Positions 8,898 to 16,543 of a stretch of 64,000 nt of DNA are shown piece by piece; position 1 is the stretch's first letter; every line of letters begins with the position of its first letter. The translations under genes were made by a program, and so were the position numbers. Source of the stretch: Paraburkholderia phenoliruptrix (GTDB taxonomy: Bacteria; Pseudomonadota; Gammaproteobacteria; Burkholderiales; Burkholderiaceae); NCBI RefSeq assembly GCF_019511605.1, contig NZ_JAEUAV010000031.1, positions 1 to 64,000 on the forward strand. Reading direction: 5' to 3'. The notes below the pieces were generated by a model. The model did not search any database. It saw only the letters and a list, made by a program, of their open reading frames with translations, and had not been told where the DNA came from.

Positions 8898-10028
8898 CTA
8901 TTTCGTGGAGGTCGGCGCGGCTGCCTGGCTGGGATGCGCCGCGTAGCGGGCCGCCTTGACGAGCCCCGCCTGCGAGGCGACGCGCCACAAGCCGCGTTCG
9001 GTCGCCTGCCGGATCAGTTCGGCCTGCGTGCAGCCGAACCGCGCAAGCGCGGCGCGATAGCGCTCGCACAGCGCTTCGTTGCCGATCAGGCGCAGGCTGT
9101 GGCCCGCGAGCGAAAGGTGTTGCTGCGCCAGCACCGCTTCGAGGCCGGCGAGTTCATGTCCGATCAGCAGGCCAGACAGATAGTCCGGCTGCTGCTCGCG
9201 CGAAAGCTGCCCCGTGAGGCCCAGCGTGCGCGAACTGAAGACCGTCGCGAGCACGCCCGCCTGCCCCTTGTCCCGCGCGATGTCCACGCCGCGCAGGAAC
9301 GATTCGGAATCCGGACGATCAGGCGTGACCATCGTGCGGCCGAGAATGGTGTGTTCGCGCAGTGCGCCGAACACTTCGCCGGTCATGAATGTATGAAAGC
9401 GTTCGATGCGACCCGCCTGCACCATCGCCCATTTGGCGTGTGTGCCTGGCAAGCCGATCAGCGCCGGCTTGCCGCTGTCCGCACCCGCGGGATCGTCGCC
9501 CAGCGCGCCGAAGATCTGCGTTTCCTCGCCGCGCATCACGTTGGGCAACTCGCCGCGTTGCAGCACGCCGGGCACGATGTTCAGCGTCGCGCCGCAAGCC
9601 GCCTGCACGCGCACGATGCCGGCCGCCAGCGCGTCGGCACTGGCCGGTGTCTCGACGTAAGGCGCTTCGAGCCAGCCCTGCGCGCTGCCGACCATGCCCG
9701 CGGCAATCACCGGCGTGCCGGGCGCGGCGTCGAGCCATGCGCCGCAGGCGTCGTCGAAAGCCGCGTCGAAACCGCCTTGCTCCGCGCTGCGCGGCAAATT
9801 CATGATGCCGGCCGTCGACGCGCGCGTCGCCAGTACGTTGCCGGCCGCGTCGTAGAGATACGCGCGCAGCGACGTCGTGCCCCAGTCGAGCGCGATCAGG
9901 GCCGCATGGCGCGCGGCTCGGGCGGCGCTTGCTACTGCGTTGGCTGCCGCGCTTGCTGCTGCGTTGGCTCCGTCAGCGCCGGCTGCAAGCTGGGCGTCCG
10001 ACGGTGTGGGCGAACCCGCCTGTTTCAT
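8898..10028 (-). CDS. dgoK: 2-dehydro-3-deoxygalactonokinase
   Basis: Phosphorylates 2-keto-3-deoxygalactonate using ATP, the step before DgoA. The 376-residue protein has the sugar-kinase phosphate-binding motif LIALDWGTTSLRAYLYD (about residues 43-59), then IMNLPRS, GMVGSAQGWLEAPY and the family run GLPGTHAKWAMVQAG. About 40 N-terminal residues are an Ala-rich extension (repeated AAAS/ANA) not expected in the family core, so a later start is possible; I kept the first ATG because it overlaps the iclR stop by 4 bases. It is the second gene of the operon. Confidence 0.9.
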   Translation of the reverse strand: MKQAGSPTPSDAQLAAGADGANAAASAAANAVASAARAARHAALIALDWGTTSLRAYLYDAAGNVLATRASTAGIMNLPRSAEQGGFDAAFDDACGAWLDAAPGTPVIAAGMVGSAQGWLEAPYVETPASADALAAGIVRVQAACGATLNIVPGVLQRGELPNVMRGEETQIFGALGDDPAGADSGKPALIGLPGTHAKWAMVQAGRIERFHTFMTGEVFGALREHTILGRTMVTPDRPDSESFLRGVDIARDKGQAGVLATVFSSRTLGLTGQLSREQQPDYLSGLLIGHELAGLEAVLAQQHLSLAGHSLRLIGNEALCERYRAALARFGCTQAELIRQATERGLWRVASQAGLVKAARYAAHPSQAAAPTSTK

Positions 10029-11002
10029 CGCTTGATCCTGCGGGTTGTGGGTTGGGGGGCGCGCCAGCCGAGTTCTTCGGAGATCGCGCGGGCCTCGCGC
10101 TGCACGACCGGAATGAGTTCGTCCATGCGTTCGAGCGGCATATAGGGAATCGTGCTCGCCACCGAGAGCGCCGCGACGATTGCGCCCGTTGCATCGCGCA
10201 CCGGCGCGGCAACGCAGCGGATCGACGCTTCGTTTTCCTCGAGGTCGAACGTATAGCCGCCGGCTGCGTAGTTCGTCATGCGCTGCATGAAGGTCTGCGC
10301 GTCGGGGCGGTTATCGGGCTTGAACGTGACGCTGGCAAGCGTGCGGCGCGACGCGTCGAAAAGCGACTGCCAGAGCTCGGGCTTGAGATCGAGCATCATG
10401 GCCTTGCCGATTCCCGTCGACGCGAGCGGCATGCGGTGCCCTACGCGCGAACGCATTTCGAGGCCGCGCGTGCCCGGAATCTTGTCGATGTAGAGCACGT
10501 CGTCGCCGTCGCGCACGCCGAGGTGGATGGTGTCGAGTGTCTGTTCTGCGAGCGATTCCAGATGCGGGCGAGCCACGGCAGTGAGCGGCATCTGTTCGAG
10601 CGCGATGGTGCCGAGTTCGATCAGCTTGGGACCGAGCAGATAACCGCCTTGCACCTGGCGTAGGTAACGCGCCTGCACGAGGCTGCTGACCAGCCGATGC
10701 GTGGTGCTGCGCGTCGTACCTAGTGCCGCGCCGAAGGTGCGCAGATCGCGCACGCCGGCGGCGGCCGCCTCGAGAATCGCGAGACCGCGCAGGAGCGTCT
10801 GCGTGCCGGCCTGTTGCGGCGTGATGTCGAGCAGCGTGCTCGGCAGCGCGATTTCGTTGACGACGGCGGGCTGCGCGGCGGCACGCGGCGCTTTCGCGGC
10901 GGGAGGCGCCGCACGCACGGCGGCGTTCGCCGCGGGCTCGGCTCGCGGCGCCAGATCGGCTTCGGCCGCGCCTTCGGCGTGATGAGGCATCGCTTTGTTC
11001 AT
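10025..11002 (-). CDS. IclR-family transcriptional regulator of the sugar operon
   Basis: A DNA-binding regulator of 325 residues. After an Ala/Pro-rich N-terminal stretch of about 80 residues comes the winged helix (TLLRGLAILEAAAAG, then TTRSTTHRLVSSLVQARYL) and the IclR effector domain (GRPHLESLAEQTLDTIHLGVRDGD-like run, GTRGLEMRSRVG, STGIGKAM). It is the first gene of the operon and overlaps dgoK, so it probably controls its own transcription and that of the galactose/arabinose genes. A palindrome at 11192-11205 overlapping a candidate promoter is a likely target. Effector and sign of control are unknown. The low-complexity N-terminus is unusually long, and the ATG at 10990 is an alternative start. 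Confidence 0.85.
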   Translation of the reverse strand: MNKAMPHHAEGAAEADLAPRAEPAANAAVRAAPPAAKAPRAAAQPAVVNEIALPSTLLDITPQQAGTQTLLRGLAILEAAAAGVRDLRTFGAALGTTRSTTHRLVSSLVQARYLRQVQGGYLLGPKLIELGTIALEQMPLTAVARPHLESLAEQTLDTIHLGVRDGDDVLYIDKIPGTRGLEMRSRVGHRMPLASTGIGKAMMLDLKPELWQSLFDASRRTLASVTFKPDNRPDAQTFMQRMTNYAAGGYTFDLEENEASIRCVAAPVRDATGAIVAALSVASTIPYMPLERMDELIPVVQREARAISEELGWRAPQPTTRRIKR

Positions 11003-11175
11003 GGCGATTCGCTTTTCGGGGGTTTCTGCGCTTACAGCGCGGGGCCGGAGAGCGGGCCTTGGGGGTGCGCGGCCTGGTGGGCGCGGGGATGCTGCCGGGT
11101 GGTTTCGTAAAGCATGGTTGGCTTTGTCTCCGGGTTTTTTTGCTGTTGCAGATATGTGTCTGCTTGTTGGAGCCG

Positions 11176-11205
11176 ATTGTAGGTCCGTTTGTTGGAAATC
11201 TCCAA
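11176..11205 (-). promoter_or_regulatory. Candidate operon promoter with an IclR-like operator
   Basis: Read on the minus strand, TTGGAG (11200-11205) and TACAAT (11176-11181) are separated by 18 bases and fit a sigma-70 promoter about 175 bases upstream of the iclR-family gene. The inverted repeat TTGGA-AATC-TCCAA at 11192-11205 covers the -35 box and resembles the E. coli IclR half-sites (TGGAAA/TTTCCA). A further TTGTTGGA lies just left at 11163-11170. The placement suggests autoregulation, but this is inferred from sequence only. Confidence 0.4.
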
Positions 11206-11264
11206 TATGTGATTGTGGTGGTCAGATAATGGGATTTTTTGTTGCCGTTGGGTTTGGTTTTTAA

Positions 11265-11473
11265 CCCCCTTGGCCTTTCCTTGAATTCACGGTGGTCTAT
11301 TGGCGTTGCCCCTGTGCGGGGCGGCACCTACTTTCTTTGCAGCCGCAAAGAAAGTAGGCAAAGAAAGCGGCTCACACCGCCAGCTCATAAGTGGGTCCCG
11401 TGGCCTGCAGAAGGTTCTGGTCCATCTGGAATCCGTGCCTCCGCACATTCGGCCCATGTGACAAGGCAGTCAT
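11265..11473 (+). repeat. Left arm of a large inverted repeat, with nested 14-bp hairpin
   Basis: About 209 bases that recur in inverted orientation at 11716-11930, roughly 85-90 percent identical by eye. Inside it, bases 11327-11340 and 11345-11358 form a perfect 14-bp hairpin around a 4-base loop (stem CCTACTTTCTTTGC), followed by a second direct copy of CAAAGAAAG. Frames read through it are not convincing proteins. I recall very similar sequence (ATTGGCGTTGCCCCTGTGC, then the CTTTCTTTGC hairpin) as a dispersed repeat in Paraburkholderia genomes, but could not check it. Confidence 0.85.
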
Positions 11474-11715
11474 ACCTCCCGCCTCGCACAATGTGCTCGC
11501 CGGAACGGTTTGCTTACAACCAGTCACTCCGTTCTAGGCAGGGAATGCGGCTTCACCGCGAAGACGCGCAAACACACGCGGCGCTTCTCGCGAGGGCAAC
11601 GGCGGCAGCACAAACGAAATATCAGGGAGCCGAATACATGATGAGAAAGGGGAATAGACAGCGAAGGGAGCGCGGTTTTTAGAACGACCGCTTCGGCGCG
11701 CGAAGCGTCGCCGGA

Positions 11716-11930
11716 AGAATGACTGCCTTGTCACGGAGGCGGAATGTGCGAGAAGACGGATTCCAGATGCACCACTACGCTCTCCAAGCCACGGGGCGCA
11801 CTTATGAGCTGGCGGTTTGAGCCGGCTTTCTTTGCTTACTTTCTTTGCGGCGGCAAAGAAAGTAAGTGCCGCTCCGCACAGGGGCAACGCCAATAGACCG
11901 CCGTGAATTCAAGGAAAGGCCAACGGGGTC
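11716..11930 (-). repeat. Right arm of the large inverted repeat, with nested hairpin
   Basis: This is the reverse-complement partner of 11265-11473. Its hairpin is at 11835-11848 / 11853-11866 with stem CTTACTTTCTTTGC. Compared with the left arm, one C-G pair of the stem has become T-A on both sides, so pairing is kept. The 242 bases between the arms (11474-11715) hold no recognisable gene. No transposase frame is present. Confidence 0.85.
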
Positions 11931-11954
11931 AAACAGCCGAAAAAACACCCCCGC

Positions 11955-11989
11955 GCAAAAAGAACAAAACACCGCCCGTCTAGTCGGGC
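11955..11989 (-). terminator. Possible rho-independent terminator of mtgA
   Basis: On the minus strand a short GCCCG-actaga-CGGGC hairpin (11974-11989) straddles the mtgA stop and is followed by a T-rich run (GGTGTTTTGTTCTTTTT). The stem is only 5 bp, so it is a moderate candidate. Confidence 0.4.
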
Positions 11990-12702
11990 AATTCCGCCGC
12001 CCCCATCCTGCGGGCGATCACCCGCGCCCTCTGCTGCAGATACTTCGATCCGCGATGTTCATCGAAATACCTGGGCTGCGGCAGCATGACCGCGAGCCGC
12101 GCCGACTGCGCAGCGCTCAGCGCACTCGCGGACGTCTTGTAGTAATAACGCGCCGCCGCCTCGGCGCCATACACGCCGTTGGCCCACTCCACGGAATTCA
12201 GGTAGATCTCGAAGATGCGCTCCTTGTCCATCAAGGTTTCCAGCATCCACGTAATGATCAGCTCCTGCCCCTTGCGGATATAGCTCTTCTCACGCGACAA
12301 AAAGAGGTTGCGCGCCAGTTGCTGCGTGATCGTCGAGCCGCCGCGCACTATCTTGCCCTTCGCCTTGTTGCGCTCCCAGGCCTGCAGAATGGCGTCGGTT
12401 TCGTAGCCGTTGTTGTTGACGAAGTTGGCGTCTTCGGAAGCAATAATCGCCCGCTTCAAGTTGCGCGAGATCTGGTCGTACGGCACCCACGTGCGCTGAA
12501 TCGAAAGATCGGGTCTCTCGCGCGACAGGCGCCACGCATCCGAGCGCATGTAAGCCGTCGAGCGCGGATTGACATAGTTCCACACCGCAATCTGCGCGAA
12601 GTAGAAAAGCTGCGTCGCGAGCCACGCGAACACCAGCACGGCAGCCAGATAAACGATCCATCGCGCCGGACCTGGCCGGCTTGCGCGCCGCGTAGCTGTC
12701 AT
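11980..12702 (-). CDS. mtgA: Monofunctional peptidoglycan glycosyltransferase
   Basis: Polymerises lipid II into glycan strands at the inner membrane. The 240-residue protein has one N-terminal membrane anchor (IVYLAAVLVFAWLATQLFYF) followed by a GT51 domain. The catalytic Glu lies in AIIASEDANF, then RGGSTITQQLARNLFL and RKGQELIITWMLE, and the second catalytic Glu in YLNSVEWANGVYGAEAAA. The usual His of the first motif (EDxxFxxHxG) is Asn here (EDANFVNNNG), a possibly lineage-specific variation. It is the last gene of the mpl-to-mtgA minus-strand block, 48 bases after aroE. Confidence 0.93.
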   Translation of the reverse strand: MTATRRASRPGPARWIVYLAAVLVFAWLATQLFYFAQIAVWNYVNPRSTAYMRSDAWRLSRERPDLSIQRTWVPYDQISRNLKRAIIASEDANFVNNNGYETDAILQAWERNKAKGKIVRGGSTITQQLARNLFLSREKSYIRKGQELIITWMLETLMDKERIFEIYLNSVEWANGVYGAEAAARYYYKTSASALSAAQSARLAVMLPQPRYFDEHRGSKYLQQRARVIARRMGAAELPD

Positions 12703-12750
12703 CGTGATGTCGGGTCTCGTGTGATTGCAGTGGTGTTGCCAACAGGCGCA

Positions 12751-13614
12751 TCAGGTGTGCGACGGCGCCCTCAGCAGTGCGCGCAGTTCCGCGAGCACGG
12801 GCGCGCCCTCGGGTCGCACGCCGCGCCAGACATAGAAGGATTCGGCGGCCTGCTCGACCAGCATGCCGAGACCGTCGGCGCCGCGCGCGCCGAGCTTCTG
12901 CGCATGCTCGATGAACACGGTCGGATGCGCGCCGTACATCATGTCATAGGCGAGCGTGCCGCTGCCGAATGCGCCGTCGTCGCATTCCGGTAACGACGCT
13001 TCCAGGCTGCCCGCGGTTGCATTGACGATCACGTCGTAGGCGCCCGGCTCGATGGCGCGCGCGTTGCCCCCGGAAAGGCGGCACGCGGCGTCGGCGGCGG
13101 CTTGCGCGAACTGGCCGACCAGCGCTTCGGCCTTCGCCGCCGTGCGGTTGACGATGGTAAGCGTATGCGGCCCGCGCTCGAGCATCGGCAGAATCACGCC
13201 TCGCGCGGCGCCGCCCGCGCCCAGCAGCAGAATGCGCGCGCCCTTCAGCGGTGCGCCGAGATTCACCTCGATGTCGCGCACGAGCCCGAAGCCGTCCGTG
13301 TTGTCGCCGTAGACACCGTTCGAATCAACCCGCAACGTGTTCACCGCGCCGGCGGCGGCCGCGCGCGGCGACAAAACATCGGCGAAGGCGTGCGCGTCCA
13401 GTTTGAACGGCACCGTTACGTTCAGCCCGCGACCGCCCGCTTCAATAAATGCGCGCACGTGCGGCACGAAAGCGTCCACCGGCGCGAGCAACGCGCCGTA
13501 TTCCACCGGCTCGCCCGTCTGCGCGGCAAAGCGGCTATGTATGAACGGCGACTTGCTATGGCCGACCGGATTGCCGATCACCGCATAACGGTCTTTTATC
13601 TGCGTGCCGCTCAT
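12751..13614 (-). CDS. aroE: Shikimate dehydrogenase (NADP)
   Basis: Reduces 3-dehydroshikimate to shikimate in the aromatic amino acid pathway. The 287-residue protein shows the shikimate-binding Ser pair in GNPVGHSKSPFIH, the catalytic Lys in NVTVPFKLDA, the Asp in DNTDGFG, the NADP loop GAGGAARGV, and NRTAAKAE. Length is normal. Its ATG overlaps the stop of the RNase II-like gene by 4 bases, suggesting translational coupling. A second shikimate-pathway gene, aroQ, lies at 19643 on the other strand. Confidence 0.95.
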   Translation of the reverse strand: MSGTQIKDRYAVIGNPVGHSKSPFIHSRFAAQTGEPVEYGALLAPVDAFVPHVRAFIEAGGRGLNVTVPFKLDAHAFADVLSPRAAAAGAVNTLRVDSNGVYGDNTDGFGLVRDIEVNLGAPLKGARILLLGAGGAARGVILPMLERGPHTLTIVNRTAAKAEALVGQFAQAAADAACRLSGGNARAIEPGAYDVIVNATAGSLEASLPECDDGAFGSGTLAYDMMYGAHPTVFIEHAQKLGARGADGLGMLVEQAAESFYVWRGVRPEGAPVLAELRALLRAPSHT

Positions 13615-15719
13615 CGTCCTGGTTCCGTGACGTGCTGCCCGGTGGCGGCGTTCGCGCCTTCGCCGTCCTGCGCGGCCTCTTCATTCTCTGCCCCAGGCAC
13701 AGCGGCTTCGGCCTGCGCCTCAGCCTCGCTCTCGGCGCTTTCGTCCGATGCTTCGACGATTTCGTCGTCTTCGCCCTCGTCGGCCTCCTCCGCTTCGCTG
13801 CCGCTCGTGACGGTGGGCGCATCGAGCACGTGCAGAAGACGCACCGACGCCTCGACAGTCAATTCGTCAATCGACATGACTTCCATCAGCAGACGCGTGC
13901 CGCGCGCATGCACGCCGAGCCCCGGGACATGCAGCAGCAGCGGAATTTCTTCGAGCCGCACGAGGTCGCCCTTCACTACCGACGCGACCACCTGCTTCTT
14001 GTTTTCCTGCTTGAGCCAGCGCAGGCACCAGAAGTACTCCATGCGGCGTTGGTGATCGGCGTACGCGCTATAGGTGTCGTCGAAACCTTGCACGACAGCG
14101 AACAGATCGGCGTCTTTCGGCTTGAACGGCGCAGCCAGCTTCGCGGTCACGCCATGCTGCACGCACGCGAGCAACTGCCACTGATTCACCAGGTCGACAT
14201 AGCGGCGCAGCGGCGACGTGCTCCACGCGTACTGGGTCACCCCCAGCCCTTCATGCGGCGCGGCGTTCGTCTGCATGCGCGTGCGCTTCGGGCCGCTCGG
14301 CGCGCCAAACGCGCGCTGCGTGCGGTAGATGCCCGGCACGCCGTGGTCGTGCAAGAACGCGCCCCACGACGAATTGGCGAGAATTGCCAGTTCGGCCACG
14401 ATCGTGTCGAGCGGCGAACCGCGCCGGCGCGGCGTGATCGTGATGTGCTCGCCGTCCACGTAGAAGTTGAAGTCGGTGTTGCGCTGCACTTCGCGGCGCA
14501 GGCCGTAGCCCGCGCGCGCTGCCTGGCGCTTCTCGAAGAGGGCCTGCGCGAACGGCCACAACACCGCGATATCTTCCTTGTGCGGATAGTCGCCGGTGCC
14601 GGCGGCGAGCGCTTCTTCGGTGACGAGTTCGTCGAGCGTGTTGTGACGCAAATTGTTCTTCACGAACACGCGCTCGGCACGCGTTTCGCTCGCGACGATT
14701 TCCTGCGTCTCGCGATTGACGATCACATACAGCGACAGCGCCGGGCGCAGGCCGCCCTCGGCGAGCGTGAATGCGTCGACAACGCTGTCGGGCAGCATCG
14801 TGATCTTGTCGCCCGGCATGTAGACCGTCGACAAACGCGCGCGCGCAATCGCGTCGATTTCGTCGCCGCGCTGAATGCCGAGCGCCGGCGCGGCGATGTG
14901 CACGCCGATGCGCACGCGGCCGTCCGCGAGATGCTCGACGGAAAACGCGTCGTCGATTTCAGTGGTGGTTATGTCGTCAATGGAAAACGCCTGCACGGCC
15001 GCTTCCGGCAGGTCGTCCGGCAAGCCGCCGAGCGTGACCGGCGGAAAGCCGGTGCCGTGCGGGAAAAATTCGGCGAGGAATTTGGCCTCGTGCAGCGCGC
15101 GCGCCGAAGGAATTGCGCCGCATTCGAGCATGAGCCGCGCCTGCGAAATGCCGCGCGCGGCCGCCGCCGCTTCCAGCGCCTTGTATTCGATGGTGTTCTT
15201 GTCCGGCTTGGTGAGCAGCGAGAGCGCCGTCTTTCCGGTGAAGGCCTCGGGCAAGCGGCCGGCTTTCAACTCTTCCTCGTAGCCTTGCTGCACGAGCGCC
15301 TGCTGACGCTTGCGCTCGAGACCGGCGAGCGCCATTTTCAGTTGTTCCTGCGGCGCGCGCTGATACATGCCGCGACCCTTGCGACGGAAATAGACCGGCG
15401 CGCCATGCATGCGCAGCACCAGCGCCGCGCGTTCGGTCGCGCCGAAGCGCTCGCCGAAATATTCCGCGCCGAGGGTGGCGAAGGGAAATTCGTCGTCGGG
15501 CGCGCATTCCCACAGGAAGTCCAGATCGATTTCCTGCGCGACCGCGTCGGCCTCCTGCATCAGCTCGGCCGCGCTCGGCTTTTCGAATTCGATCAGCACG
15601 TCTTTGGCACGCACCTTCGCGCGCCGCCCGCCCGGCAACTCGACCTGAAACGCATCGCCCTGACGCGACAGCACACTGCCGGCCTTGAAACTGCCCGATT
15701 CCTCGAAGAAAACGTTCAC
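13611..15719 (-). CDS. RNase II/RNB-family exoribonuclease with an acidic C-terminal tail
   Basis: A 702-residue RNB-domain protein, expected to degrade RNA from the 3' end. The RNB core starts near residue 245 with SIDDITTTEIDDAFSV. Aligned to E. coli RNase II Asp201/207/209/210, the metal ligands are Asp248, Glu254, Asp256 and Asp257, so the second Asp is Glu. Later core runs are YMPGDKITMLPDSVVDAFTL and YAWSTSPLRRYVDLVNQWQ. The first 240 residues are not the usual two cold-shock domains of RNase R. The last 60 residues or so are almost all Glu, Asp, Ala and Ser. The start is GTG at 15719; no strong ribosome-binding site is visible. It could be annotated RNase II or VacB-like; the precise substrate is unknown. 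Confidence 0.85.
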   Translation of the reverse strand: MNVFFEESGSFKAGSVLSRQGDAFQVELPGGRRAKVRAKDVLIEFEKPSAAELMQEADAVAQEIDLDFLWECAPDDEFPFATLGAEYFGERFGATERAALVLRMHGAPVYFRRKGRGMYQRAPQEQLKMALAGLERKRQQALVQQGYEEELKAGRLPEAFTGKTALSLLTKPDKNTIEYKALEAAAAARGISQARLMLECGAIPSARALHEAKFLAEFFPHGTGFPPVTLGGLPDDLPEAAVQAFSIDDITTTEIDDAFSVEHLADGRVRIGVHIAAPALGIQRGDEIDAIARARLSTVYMPGDKITMLPDSVVDAFTLAEGGLRPALSLYVIVNRETQEIVASETRAERVFVKNNLRHNTLDELVTEEALAAGTGDYPHKEDIAVLWPFAQALFEKRQAARAGYGLRREVQRNTDFNFYVDGEHITITPRRRGSPLDTIVAELAILANSSWGAFLHDHGVPGIYRTQRAFGAPSGPKRTRMQTNAAPHEGLGVTQYAWSTSPLRRYVDLVNQWQLLACVQHGVTAKLAAPFKPKDADLFAVVQGFDDTYSAYADHQRRMEYFWCLRWLKQENKKQVVASVVKGDLVRLEEIPLLLHVPGLGVHARGTRLLMEVMSIDELTVEASVRLLHVLDAPTVTSGSEAEEADEGEDDEIVEASDESAESEAEAQAEAAVPGAENEEAAQDGEGANAATGQHVTEPGR

Positions 15720-15940
15720 TCAATACTCTCGTCTGACTTGCGTGCGCCGGCCGTGCGCGGCACCGCAACGTGTTCGTGATGAATCCGCCGCGCGCGAGGC
15801 GCGCCTGCGGCATGAATCTGATGACCCGCGGCGCTTGCGCTGCGCCGCTGTCGGACTGCGTGTTTCCGGACCGCGCCGGCCATGCGCCCTCTTCCCTGCG
15901 CCGGCAAGCCGCGCCGGTCCATACCTGGGCACCGGACTGT

Positions 15941-16543
15941 TCAGGCAGCCTCGCGCGGCGCCGGCGGCTCGACGTCTTCGGCGTCGCAGAACGCCAGCAC
16001 GTCGTCGAGATAGTCGGCGAACTCGCTGATTGCATGATCGCTACCCTCGATCAGCGTAGTGCGCGCGCCCGGATAGTGCGCGAGCATTTCGCGGTAGTCG
16101 AGCACTTCGTCACCGGTCGCGGCCAGCAAATAATATCGTTCAGGACGCGTGATGGTTGTCACGGTGAGCGCCCGCAATTCGTCAAGATGATGCGGCTCCA
16201 CGACGATGCTGCCGCCGCCGTGCCACAACGGCTGCTCGCCGAGATACGCGCTCAGGTCGCGCTGCGGCACGACCGCCGGGTTCAGCAGCACCGCCGGCCA
16301 GCCGTGCTTCTCCGCGAGATAGGTGGCGAAGTAGCCGCCAAGCGAACTGCCTATTACCGTCACGCGTTGCGTGCCGGCGGCGGCCACCAGCGACTCCGCG
16401 AGCGCTACCGTCTCGAACGGCGAAACCGGCAGCATCGGGCAGCACCATTCGTCGCTGCGGCCCAGCTCCACGAGGCGCGCCGCCAGCAGGCGCGCCTTGA
16501 ACGAATTCGGCGAAGAACGGAAACCGTGCAGATAAAGAATCAC
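15941..16543 (-). CDS. YqiA/YcfP-family alpha/beta hydrolase
   Basis: A small alpha/beta-fold hydrolase of 200 residues beginning ILYLHGFRSSPNSFKARLLA, typical of the YqiA/YcfP esterase group. The nucleophile Ser lies in VIGSSLGGYFATYLAE, a likely acid in AATGDEVLDYREM, and the catalytic His in EGSDHAISEF. E. coli YqiA has weak acyl-CoA/ester hydrolase activity; the physiological substrate is not established. The gene overlaps the mpl stop by 4 bases and is followed by a 221-base spacer before the RNase II-like gene, in which I see no gene. Confidence 0.85.
   Translation of the reverse strand: MILYLHGFRSSPNSFKARLLAARLVELGRSDEWCCPMLPVSPFETVALAESLVAAAGTQRVTVIGSSLGGYFATYLAEKHGWPAVLLNPAVVPQRDLSAYLGEQPLWHGGGSIVVEPHHLDELRALTVTTITRPERYYLLAATGDEVLDYREMLAHYPGARTTLIEGSDHAISEFADYLDDVLAFCDAEDVEPPAPREAA

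Noticed and set aside
11239..11893. Two protein frames in the inverted repeat that resemble each other
   Set aside because: Their similarity follows from the inverted DNA repeat, and their sequences lack any family or ribosome-binding site.
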